In this document: piece by piece, positions 50,621 to 58,627 of the stretch
How the letters are laid out: each line of letters starts with the position of its first letter
Position numbering within the stretch: position 1 is the stretch's first letter
Origin: Candidatus Anammoximicrobium sp.
Lineage (GTDB): Bacteria; Planctomycetota; Planctomycetia; Pirellulales; Pirellulaceae
Assembly (NCBI GenBank): GCA_012515235.1
Contig: JAAYYU010000148.1
Location: forward strand, 114,829 to 178,828
Direction: 5' to 3'
Length of the DNA stretch: 64,000 nucleotides
Program-made: the position numbers and the translations under genes
Notes under the pieces: model-generated
Databases searched by the model: none
What the model was told of the DNA's origin: nothing
Seen by the model: only the letters and a program-made list of their open reading frames with translations

Positions 50621-52756
50621 TCAGTCGTAAATCCCCTTCATCTGCCAGGCGTCGAGCGACTTCAGTTCGGCGTCCTGTCCCTGGGCGCGGAGCGACACGC
50701 CGAGGCTGTCTTCGCGGCCGGGGTAGACGCGCACCGCGGCGCACTGTCGGCCGTTGACGAAGACCTCGACCACGCTGCGGTCAACGAACACCCGCAGCCG
50801 CAGCGGCTCGCCCTTGTCCAGGAACACCGGGGCCGTTTCGGGCGCCCGCGAACGCACGTCCGGCAACTGCGATGAGTACGACGTATCGATCGTTATCGAA
50901 CTGAGCTGGCGCCCCTTCTCCGAACGCTCGCGATAGCCCCGGTCCCGGAAGAAGGCGATGCGGGTGAATTCTTCCTTGTCTGGCGAACGCAGCACGTTCA
51001 TCTCGACCAGCGGCGCGCCGCGCGGGTCCAACTCGGCGACGATCTCCATGGCGTTGCCCTGGATGCCCTCCAGGACGAACTCCTGGTTGGCCGCCAGCGT
51101 CATCGCCTCGACGCGCCGATGATCGCCGCGCAGCGATTCGACCTCGCCAGCCGGCTCGATGGCCAGTTCGTCCCGGTCGACGAGCGTCAGGCGGCGCGGC
51201 AGCGTCATGATCTGGTTCCAGCCTTTGGTCGGCTTGGCCGGGTTCATGTTGAAGATCACGACCACCCCGCCCTGGCCGTCGGGCGTAGCGGACGGCGCGT
51301 GGACGCCCGCCGGGGCGGCCGGCCCAAAGTTGAAGTCGCCGCCGTAGGTGACCACGAACTTGTTCCGCTCTGTGTCGTAATCGCCCAGCACATACTTGCC
51401 ACCGCTCATGTGGCTGAAGTGCAGCAGGATGTGCCGGTCGCCGATCGGCCAGAAATAGGGACATGCCCCGTCGTCGCCGACCAGCGAGTACTGATCGTTT
51501 TCCGCAAACGGGTGCAAGTACTCCCACTTCGCGAGATCCGGCGAGCGGAACAGGAAATTGGCCCGCACCGGCTTGCCGCCTGGCCCCGGCAAGGTGCCTC
51601 CGGACAACGAGTAATACAAATCACCCTGCTTCCAGATGCACGGATCGAACACGCGGTACGGCAACGGCGATCCGTCGGGGCTGGCGATCGGAATCACTGC
51701 CTGGCCGGTCACCTTCTTCCAGTTCAGCAGTAGCGGATCGCTGGACACGGCCACCATGTTGCCGACGCGCGTGCCGTGATACATGGCGATCACGCGGTCC
51801 TTTTCCACCAAGGTCGCGCCGGAGTAGCAGCGGTCTTCCGGATTTGGGTAGATGGCCAGGGGCAGGTCGCGCCAGTGGATCAAGTCGTCGCTGACCGCGT
51901 GCCCCCAGTGCTGCCGCGGATCTTCCGGCGGGTAGGCCTGGTAGAACAGGTGCCACCGTCCCTGCCAGAAACACAGCCCGTTCGGATCGTTCAACGTGCC
52001 CTCCGGGTTGACGTAGTGGTAGATCGGCCGGTGGGGATCGTCTGCCAGCGCCTTCCGCGACTGTTGCATCCGCAACAGCAGCGGATTGGTTTTCAGCTGG
52101 GCTTCCTGCTCTGCCAGCGTGTCGGCGAACGTGAATTGCGGAACCTTGGAAGTGCGGTCCCCGGAGATGACTCGCGCAAAGTCGGGATAGGTGGGCTTGC
52201 GCGGCTCGTCGGACTGGAAGATGTGATCGACGTTGATGTGCCCCCAACCGCCGGAGGCGGCGTCTACGATTTCGAGCGTCGCCGTCTTGCCGGCCAGGTC
52301 CGCCACGTCCCAGCCGTGCCAGTCGAGGACTTCCTGGTTCTGGTCATCCTTCAGCGCCGGACCGACCGCGGTGCGGACGGTCTTGCCCTCGACCATCAGA
52401 TTCAGGCAGGTTTCGCCGGGGTAATTCCCCGCGCCGATCAGGAAGTTGATGCGTTTCCGCTGGATCGCAAACGGCGGCGAGGTGAGTCGGCCCGTCGGCA
52501 CGTCACCGCCGAGATACGAGTTCACCAGACCTTTGCCCCAATGCCCCGTCACCTTGTTCCCCGGCGACACGTTGGCCACCGCCGGCCGGCTGCCGAACGC
52601 CGCGCCTTCCACCTTCCAGTCGCCGTACGTCTCGCCCTCAAAGTCGGCGATCAGGATATCGCCGGAAGCCAGCGGCTCGTATTCCACCGCCGCCGCTTGG
52701 ACCGTGGGCCAGGCGCAAGCCCACAACAGGACAAAGATGAAGCACAGGGATTTCAT
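50621..52756 (-). CDS. GH32-like protein with altered acid/base site, exported
   Basis: A signal peptide (LCFIFVLLWACAWPTVQA) leads into an N-terminal beta domain (about 25-190), a five-bladed GH32 propeller (about 240-560) and a C-terminal beta-sandwich (LRVFVDRSVVEVFVNGRQ). The nucleophile motif is kept (YHYVNPEGTLNDPNGLCFW) and the RDP-type motif reads VFDPCIW. The acid/base motif, ECP in active GH32 enzymes, reads GACPYFWPIG: Glu is Ala. GH32 enzymes cleave fructans, sucrose or levan. Without this Glu, activity would be low or different. AAAGGA precedes the ATG at 52756. Confidence 0.9.
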   Translation of the reverse strand: MKSLCFIFVLLWACAWPTVQAAAVEYEPLASGDILIADFEGETYGDWKVEGAAFGSRPAVANVSPGNKVTGHWGKGLVNSYLGGDVPTGRLTSPPFAIQRKRINFLIGAGNYPGETCLNLMVEGKTVRTAVGPALKDDQNQEVLDWHGWDVADLAGKTATLEIVDAASGGWGHINVDHIFQSDEPRKPTYPDFARVISGDRTSKVPQFTFADTLAEQEAQLKTNPLLLRMQQSRKALADDPHRPIYHYVNPEGTLNDPNGLCFWQGRWHLFYQAYPPEDPRQHWGHAVSDDLIHWRDLPLAIYPNPEDRCYSGATLVEKDRVIAMYHGTRVGNMVAVSSDPLLLNWKKVTGQAVIPIASPDGSPLPYRVFDPCIWKQGDLYYSLSGGTLPGPGGKPVRANFLFRSPDLAKWEYLHPFAENDQYSLVGDDGACPYFWPIGDRHILLHFSHMSGGKYVLGDYDTERNKFVVTYGGDFNFGPAAPAGVHAPSATPDGQGGVVVIFNMNPAKPTKGWNQIMTLPRRLTLVDRDELAIEPAGEVESLRGDHRRVEAMTLAANQEFVLEGIQGNAMEIVAELDPRGAPLVEMNVLRSPDKEEFTRIAFFRDRGYRERSEKGRQLSSITIDTSYSSQLPDVRSRAPETAPVFLDKGEPLRLRVFVDRSVVEVFVNGRQCAAVRVYPGREDSLGVSLRAQGQDAELKSLDAWQMKGIYD

Positions 52757-52843
52757 GGGCAGTCCTTTGGGTTCGTTCCTGCATCGTGTGGAAGCGAGAA
52801 CTCGCACGTCGCGGTTTGCGTGTCCTTCTTGTCGGGCGCCAAT

Positions 52844-53053
52844 TTAGCCGCCCCCGGCGTGAATCGGCTCACGAAAAGAGGCCAGGGCATCACGGATTAG
52901 CCTGAGGGTTTCCAGATCGGCCGGATCCGGCTCCACGTTTGTTTGCAGTCTCCCCAATTGCTCCTCGAACCACGCCGCCGGCTCCAGGCCGGCACGGTCC
53001 AATTCCTCGGTCAATTCGTCCCGAATCTGTGCCAGCGTCTTGTTTCCCATCAT
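52844..53053 (-). CDS. Small hypothetical protein
   Basis: The 69-residue protein (MMGNKTLAQIRDELTEELDR, then PAAWFEEQLGRLQTNVEPDP) is helical and acidic and reads like a genuine small protein. No family is recognised. It lies between the GH32 gene and a DUF433 antitoxin region on the same strand. Confidence 0.55.
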   Translation of the reverse strand: MMGNKTLAQIRDELTEELDRAGLEPAAWFEEQLGRLQTNVEPDPADLETLRLIRDALASFREPIHAGGG

Positions 53054-53091
53054 CGCGTCTTCTCCAAACTGCCGCCGCCGCTGTCTGTACG

Positions 53092-53217
53092 TCAGCCTTG
53101 CGGACGCTGGATGCGGATGAGTTGGCCGATCAGCTCCGTTGTGTTTGCCAAGGCAACGTCGATGCGCTCCGCTAGGGCGACAAAGTCCGGATCGTAGGTG
53201 CAGGCCAGCAGGCCACT
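53092..53217 (-). pseudogene. Possible remnant of the DUF433 partner toxin
   Basis: Directly after the DUF433 stop, and in the same frame, 41 codons read SGLLACTYDPDFVALAERID and then VALANTTELIGQLIRIQRPQ before a TGA. The sequence looks coding and recalls the C-terminal half of PIN-like (DUF5615-type) toxins that usually follow DUF433 antitoxins. There is no start codon, so only a remnant can be proposed. Confidence 0.3.
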
Positions 53218-53547
53218 CTACGCCTCCTCGTTTTCGCGGATCTGCTGTTCGATCTCGTCCCGGTGCGTCTCGACGTAGGCCCAGGCATTCACGAGATCCT
53301 GGGCTCGGAGCGTTGGGTACGCGCGCAACACGTCCGCCTCGCTACTGCCCAGTTGGCGGGCCCGTTCCAGGAGCCAGACCGGAATCCGCGTCCGGGCAAC
53401 GCAAGCTTCACCGCCGCACACCCCCGGCGTGTTTTCGATGCCCGGAGACGTTCCCGCCAACTGGCTCGCCACCCGTTGGAACAGCTCCGCCCTTTCGCTC
53501 CGCGATAGCGACGCGACTTGTTTCTCGACTTCCAGCAATGTGCTCAT
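53218..53547 (-). CDS. DUF433 family protein (antitoxin-like)
   Basis: The 109-residue protein has the DUF433 helix-turn-helix core: GVCGGEACVARTRIPVWLLE, ARQLGSSEADVLRAYP and LRAQDLVNAWAYVETHRDEI. An N-terminal helix (EVEKQVASLSRSERAELFQR) precedes it. DUF433 proteins are usually antitoxins next to a PIN-like DUF5615 toxin. No intact toxin follows, only a 41-codon coding-like stretch. It may be an orphan antitoxin or may have been taken over for another use. Confidence 0.85.
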   Translation of the reverse strand: MSTLLEVEKQVASLSRSERAELFQRVASQLAGTSPGIENTPGVCGGEACVARTRIPVWLLERARQLGSSEADVLRAYPTLRAQDLVNAWAYVETHRDEIEQQIRENEEA

Positions 53548-53850
53548 CCGTTCTGCGTTTCTATCCTCTGTTTGACCGGGCGTGCGGTCTTCCTGTCATC
53601 GTAAACGGCGCCCCGTTCAAGGCCACACTCTGCCGCGTCCCTAGTGCCGCAGCTAAGTTCACTGACTTAATCCTACCCGCCGATCCTCGGCTCGGCAATC
53701 AAGGAACCTCGGAGGCGGAACCAAGGCAGGCGTCCCGCCCCCTCCGTGTCCCTTCCGCGAGGTCGGCAAGGTGCTGGAATTGGCTTCCGCGTGACGCGCC
53801 GCGCGCTCGGTACCGCCCAGACCGTCCGGAAACCAGAGGCGAGGTTCGCC
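53548..53850. other. Intergenic, no feature seen
   Basis: About 300 bases hold no open frame of coding quality. A 7-bp stem (gaggcga / tcgcctc, 53836-53852) overlaps the stop of the large protein gene at its right edge and has no U-run. Confidence 0.45.
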
Positions 53851-56800
53851 TCATCGTTCTCGCGGCAGTTCGAGCGTGCAACCCGCGCCGGCGACGGGCT
53901 TCGGTTCGAAGGGCTCGAAGCGGACGATCCCGCGGCCGGGTTTCTGGCGGCCATCGGCGAAGTTGGCCATGATTTGCTGAGGATTGTCCGCGCCCCAGTA
54001 GTTGTTCTCGCACTGGAAGTCTTCCTTGGTGTGGATTTCCACGGCCAGGCGGTTGCCAGCGATATTCGAGGAGTGGATTTCGGGTTTCGTCTCATACTGC
54101 TTGGACTTGATCCCCACGGCGTTGCCCGCGATCACGCTGTTGGTGATCTTGGGCCAACCCTCGTACTCCAGAAACAGGCCTGCGCCGCCGTTGTTGGCGA
54201 TCGTGCAGCGGTCGATCGACATCCGCCACAGCCAGAGGCAGAGGCCGTCCGCCAGGTTGTTGGCGATCAGGCAGTTTTCCAGCTTCTGATTGTGCTCGGA
54301 TTGCAGTTTGATGCCCACGCGGTTCTGCGCGAAGATACAGTCCTTGACCAGCAGGTCGCCCCGTCCCAGATCCGCGCCGCAATTCGCGCCGCGGACATCG
54401 AACCGCTCCAGCACGATGCGACGATGGTAATTGGGCACCACGATTCCATTCCAGGGCGCGCCCGCCACTCCTGCCCGCAAGGCCACGAACTCGTCCGTGT
54501 CGCCGTACGATGCCAGATCGCCCTCGACGACGATCTTCGCACCGGGAGCGCACAAGACGGCAGCGCCGCGCTCGAAGAGTAATTTGCCGCCGCGGGCGAC
54601 CGTGGTGACGCCGAGGAGCTTGTACGGGCCGTGGGCCTTGTCCAGTCGCATCTCGGCTTCGATCCGGTCGGGAATCGCCGTGCCTGCGGAACGCTGCAAA
54701 TCCCCGGCCGGTCCGGCCGCCTCTTTCTTGGGCGGAGCTTTGGACGTGACCTTGGCCGCCGCCTTGACTGCTGCCTTCGGTTCGGCTGCCGCCGCGCTGG
54801 AAGCGCCTTCGGCGGCGCTGATCGTGGCCAGCCGTTGCTCGACGCGGGCTTTGGCCAGGCCCGTCAGCCCGGCGACCGACTGGCGATACCACAGGCCGGC
54901 CCGCCGCAGCATCGCGTCCTTCTCGTTGCCCTCGCGTGCCTCGGCCAGGGTCCACCACGCGTCGCCCAACTGCAACTGCTGCTCCGGCTGCGAGGGCCGC
55001 TCATTCAATTCGCGGGCCGCGAGCGTCCTTAACTCCGCGTCACTCCCGCGGGCCAGGAAAGCGGCCGCTTGGTCCCAATCGTCCTTGCCGAGCCAGTGCC
55101 AGAACCCGACCGCCAGCAGGGCCTCGGCGTTGTCCGGTTCTTTTTCCAGCGCGGCCTGGGCCTGCTGCAACCGCTCCCCCAGCGTTTTGGCCGTTTGGAC
55201 CTTCAGGCGGCGCTGCTGCACCTCTTTGCGGAACTTGCGTCCGGCGGGCGCCTGGCACGCCCGGCTGAGCAGATCCGCAATCGTGTCGGCCGCTTCCAAT
55301 TGGTCCGCCGCCAATGCTTCGTCGATGACCTGCCCGGCAGCCGTGACCAGCGATTGGATGCTCGCCTCGTCGTCGGCGCGCCGGCTGACCTTGGTCAACA
55401 TCTTGACCTTGGCGTCCAGTGTGTCGACCTCGAAGTCGGCGCCGATCGACGTCACTGCGGCCACCACCAGCACGGCGTCGTGGGCCTCGCAGGCCAGATC
55501 CATCGCTTGCTGGAGGAAGACAAAACGCTCCTCGACGTTTCCGTCGGCCTTCTGACCCTGGAGCAAGAAGTCCTGGGCCAGCTTGAGCTTCTCGGCCGGC
55601 GTCTTCTTGGCAGCCGGCTTGTAGACTTCGTCGATCTGCTGGCCGATCTCCTGCTGCTTTTCCTTGGCAGGAAGCCGATGCCGCTTCGGTGGTGACGGCG
55701 GCTGCGGCGGGCCCTCGACTGGCGCGGGCTGGCTAACGACGGCCGGAGTGCCCTGGGCGACCTGGGGCGGCATTTCGGACGCTCCCGCTGCGGACGCTCC
55801 CGATTCGCCGCCAGCGGGATTCGCCACGGCCTCGACCATCGCCCCGTCGGTAGGCCCCGCGTCAGCAACCCATAACGCCCCGTGAACCGTGATTCCCTCG
55901 TGACGCTCCCAAACGAAGCGGACGTGAATCCGCTTCGCTTCCGACGGATCGCGCAGCGGCGCCCATTGCCAAGCCCCGAATTCCCGCTGGGCCTTGTCGC
56001 ACGTCTCGGGCATCCAGCGGCCGAAGGGCACCCAGGTCTCGCCGTCGAGGCTCAGTTCGAGCCGACCCTGGGACGCTCCACTCGTCGAATGGAAACGGAT
56101 GCCCGTGCGGTCCAGTCGGACCGGCTCGGCCGTCTCAAACACGTACACGTTGTTCCCCGGCGCAGCACCGACCCAAGCGCTGTGGCCGCCGTCCGCCAAG
56201 ACCTTTCCAGCCGGTTCCAGCGACCCGGCCGGCGCAGGCGGCTGTGCCGGCGGCGCAGGCTCCAAAGCAGATGCGGTCTGCGGCGGAGCAGGCTCCGGCG
56301 GTTCCGTTCCCGGTGGCTGGGCGGGCATGGCCGGCTGAGACGGCAGTTCAGCGTCGGGCGAGATCGTCGCGGGCGATCCGGAAGCGGCCGGTTTGTTCGG
56401 GGAGCCTGCAAGGCCCAGCCACAAACCGAAGGCTGCGACGATGAGGATCATCGCCGCGCCAACGCCAGCAATCGCGGTCTTGTTCTCCCCGCTCTTGCGG
56501 GAACGAAAACGCGATCGAACTGGGGACTCCGCCGCCAGCGGCGGCAGGACCCGGACCACGGCTGGGGAGACTGGAGAGGCAGCACTCGCCCGCGCCGCCG
56601 AATCGGCATCGGCCCCCGGTCTCCGCCGCAACGACTCGTCGTAAGATTTCTTCTTCTCAGGATTCAGCAGGCAGACCCGCGCGGCCGCGATCTCGTTCAG
56701 TATCCGTTGCGAGACTTCGCTGTGCTTGGCCAGTTGGAAAGCCCGGACATGGCGTGTCCGCTGCTCGGCGGCGTAATCGATCACCTCCGGGTCGCTCTCG

Positions 56801-56895
56801 AACTGTTTCAGGCCCAGCAACCGGTAGTGGTCGGGCGGTTGATCCTCGGGTGGAATCGCAAGCCACTTGTGATACGGATCGAAACGCTCCGACAT
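53851..56895 (-). CDS. Large membrane protein: J-like domain, NPCBM-like region, helical repeats, right-handed beta-helix
   Basis: The 1014-residue protein opens with the planctomycete J-like domain (RFDPYHKWLAIPPEDQPPDH, residues 3-90), then has a membrane segment (AIAGVGAAMILIVAAFGLWL, about 140-165) and a Pro/Ala-rich linker. A beta domain with YVFETAEPVRLDRTGIRFHS (about 225-350) and a helical TPR-like region (about 420-680) follow. The C-terminal right-handed beta-helix (about 745-990) has rungs such as NCLIANNLADGLCLWLW and ITNSVIAGNAVGIKSK. J-like regions may recruit chaperones, and beta-helices often bind or cleave polysaccharides. The combination is unusual and its role unknown. Confidence 0.88.
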   Translation of the reverse strand: MSERFDPYHKWLAIPPEDQPPDHYRLLGLKQFESDPEVIDYAAEQRTRHVRAFQLAKHSEVSQRILNEIAAARVCLLNPEKKKSYDESLRRRPGADADSAARASAASPVSPAVVRVLPPLAAESPVRSRFRSRKSGENKTAIAGVGAAMILIVAAFGLWLGLAGSPNKPAASGSPATISPDAELPSQPAMPAQPPGTEPPEPAPPQTASALEPAPPAQPPAPAGSLEPAGKVLADGGHSAWVGAAPGNNVYVFETAEPVRLDRTGIRFHSTSGASQGRLELSLDGETWVPFGRWMPETCDKAQREFGAWQWAPLRDPSEAKRIHVRFVWERHEGITVHGALWVADAGPTDGAMVEAVANPAGGESGASAAGASEMPPQVAQGTPAVVSQPAPVEGPPQPPSPPKRHRLPAKEKQQEIGQQIDEVYKPAAKKTPAEKLKLAQDFLLQGQKADGNVEERFVFLQQAMDLACEAHDAVLVVAAVTSIGADFEVDTLDAKVKMLTKVSRRADDEASIQSLVTAAGQVIDEALAADQLEAADTIADLLSRACQAPAGRKFRKEVQQRRLKVQTAKTLGERLQQAQAALEKEPDNAEALLAVGFWHWLGKDDWDQAAAFLARGSDAELRTLAARELNERPSQPEQQLQLGDAWWTLAEAREGNEKDAMLRRAGLWYRQSVAGLTGLAKARVEQRLATISAAEGASSAAAAEPKAAVKAAAKVTSKAPPKKEAAGPAGDLQRSAGTAIPDRIEAEMRLDKAHGPYKLLGVTTVARGGKLLFERGAAVLCAPGAKIVVEGDLASYGDTDEFVALRAGVAGAPWNGIVVPNYHRRIVLERFDVRGANCGADLGRGDLLVKDCIFAQNRVGIKLQSEHNQKLENCLIANNLADGLCLWLWRMSIDRCTIANNGGAGLFLEYEGWPKITNSVIAGNAVGIKSKQYETKPEIHSSNIAGNRLAVEIHTKEDFQCENNYWGADNPQQIMANFADGRQKPGRGIVRFEPFEPKPVAGAGCTLELPRER

Positions 56896-57144
56896 TCCTC
56901 TTCTCTCCGAAGCGGCTCTGGTATAACTCGGTCAGGCAGCGGCTCCTGTCGATTGGCAATCGCGGGGCTGAGCGACTCGTCGACGGCACCTATCGTCCAC
57001 AAAAACCGATGGTCGTGCAAGCCCATTCTGATGATCAACACAAACGCCGTGGGGCAGTCTCTCCGTCGGTCATGGCTTCCGGAAACATACCCAGACGTTT
57101 CCGAGAATTCGGCGAACGGCAGGCGTCAGCCCGCCGAAACCGTT
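56896..57144. other. Intergenic region upstream of the large protein
   Basis: About 250 bases between the large minus-strand gene and the palindromic element hold no gene. GAGAAGAGGA just before the large gene's ATG is its likely ribosome-binding site; a -10-like TTATAC lies about 40 bases upstream. Confidence 0.4.
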
Positions 57145-57243
57145 TGGGGTCAGGCTTACAGAATTCAATTTTGGCCGAGTTTGGTGCCAGCCACGTCGTA
57201 CGACTCTGCACGGCCAAAATTGAATTCTGTAAGCCTGACCCCA
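57145..57243. repeat. Palindromic element, perfect 33-bp inverted repeat, copy 2
   Basis: Arms 57145-57177 and 57211-57243 are exact reverse complements. The left arm starts tggggtcaggcttacagaat and ends tcaattttggccg; the loop is 33 bases. Against copy 1 (50465-50563) a single base pair is changed in both arms, so pairing is preserved. The loop sequence is different. Confidence 0.92.
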
Positions 57244-57402
57244 GCGCCGAAACCGTGACTTTATCAACGACGCGAAACCGTGCCGAAAACCCGTTTGGTG
57301 CTAGGGGTAGCATGCCGCCCCAGTCTGTCCTAACCTTTAGCCTGACTCACCGATCGTTGCACGGTGGTGTATGGCAAGCCTCTTTTCAATCATCGGGCCA
57401 GA
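57244..57402. other. Intergenic upstream of dmeF
   Basis: About 160 bases lie between the palindrome and the efflux gene. The first 20 bases (agcgccgaaaccgtgact) match the flank of palindrome copy 1. No clear promoter or DmeR-type operator is seen. Confidence 0.4.
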
Positions 57403-58377
57403 ATGACGCCAAACGATATGGACAACTCCGGAGCGGATCGGGCCGAAGCGACTCCTTGGCAACACGATCATGTCTTCGGACAGGACCGGAAGATGCCTGG
57501 CGAACTGCGCACACTGATCGTCATCAGCCTCACTGCGGTGACGATGGTCGCGGAGATCGTGGCGGGTGTCATGTTCGGATCGATGGCCTTGTTGGCTGAT
57601 GGGTTGCACATGGCCTCGCATGCGTCGGCTCTCGCCATCAGCCTGACTGCTTACGTCTACGCTCGTCGCCATGCCTGCGACGAGCGATTTTGTTTTGGGA
57701 CCGGAAAGGTCAACTCACTCGCGGGATTCACCGGGGCCGTTCTGCTGGCCCTGTTCGCTCTGCTCATGGCCTGGGAGAGCATCGGGCGACTTCTGAATCC
57801 CGTGGCGATTGCTTTCGGTCAAGCGATTGGCGTTGCGCTCCTCGGACTAGCCGTCAACGGACTCTCCGTGTTCGTCTTGGGCGGCGGTGCCGCGCACGAC
57901 CATCACGACGGCGATCGCGAGCAATTCTCTCATGCCAACCATCACCACGAACATCACGATCACAACCTTCGATCGGCGTACTTGCACGTCTTGGCTGACT
58001 CGCTTACGTCGGTCTTGGCTATCTTGGCTCTTGTGGGTGGCAAGTATCTGGGACTGAATTGGCTCGATCCCGTGATGGGCCTAGCCGGTGCCGTGTTGGT
58101 GGCGCGCTGGTCGACGGGGCTGCTCAGGACGACCAGCCAGACGTTGCTGGACCACCAAGGCCCCGAAACGATGCGCAAGGCGATTCGGCAAAGCCTGGAA
58201 GACCTTCGCGGCGTGCACGTGACTGACCTGCATCTGTGGCAAATTGGGCCTGGGCGATACGGTCTTGTGGTTTCCCTGACCGCACGCGATCCCTGGGCAC
58301 CCGACCAATACAGGAGGTGCTTGCCGAACGATCTCGGATTGGCGCACGTGACAATCGAAGTGCATCGCGCCGCGTAG
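57403..58377 (+). CDS. dmeF: Cation diffusion facilitator, DmeF-type Co/Ni efflux
   Basis: The 324-residue protein has the DmeF start WQHDHVFGQDRKMPGELRTL, six membrane segments, and metal residues in ADGLHMASHASALAIS (segment 2) and VLADSLTSVLAILALVGG (segment 5). A His-rich loop (HHDGDREQFSHANHHHEHHD) lies between segments 4 and 5, and a cytoplasmic ferredoxin-like domain closes the protein. DmeF exports Co2+ and Ni2+ with proton exchange, which fits the metal-uptake operon at 38393-43047. No DmeR regulator lies next to it. ATG at 57403 or 57418 are both possible. Confidence 0.85.
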   Translation: MTPNDMDNSGADRAEATPWQHDHVFGQDRKMPGELRTLIVISLTAVTMVAEIVAGVMFGSMALLADGLHMASHASALAISLTAYVYARRHACDERFCFGTGKVNSLAGFTGAVLLALFALLMAWESIGRLLNPVAIAFGQAIGVALLGLAVNGLSVFVLGGGAAHDHHDGDREQFSHANHHHEHHDHNLRSAYLHVLADSLTSVLAILALVGGKYLGLNWLDPVMGLAGAVLVARWSTGLLRTTSQTLLDHQGPETMRKAIRQSLEDLRGVHVTDLHLWQIGPGRYGLVVSLTARDPWAPDQYRRCLPNDLGLAHVTIEVHRAA

Positions 58378-58627
58378 CACCGCGCCCCCGACTGCCACCA
58401 AGAGAGGTTCGTGGCCCGCCTCGTGCATCCCTGCGATCGACGTCTGCGCCGAGGCCGATTGTCGATCATGCGACGTTTGCCGTGTCCAGACCAGTCAAAA
58501 TAAGGACGCAAGACGGTGGAAATCAACGACGACAAAAGCTACCATCGACCCGGTCGGCTAAATTTGGTGTCGAAGGCCGTTCGATCCGGGAAATCTCGAC
58601 TTTGCTCTGAGGTTGATAGGAAAAACC

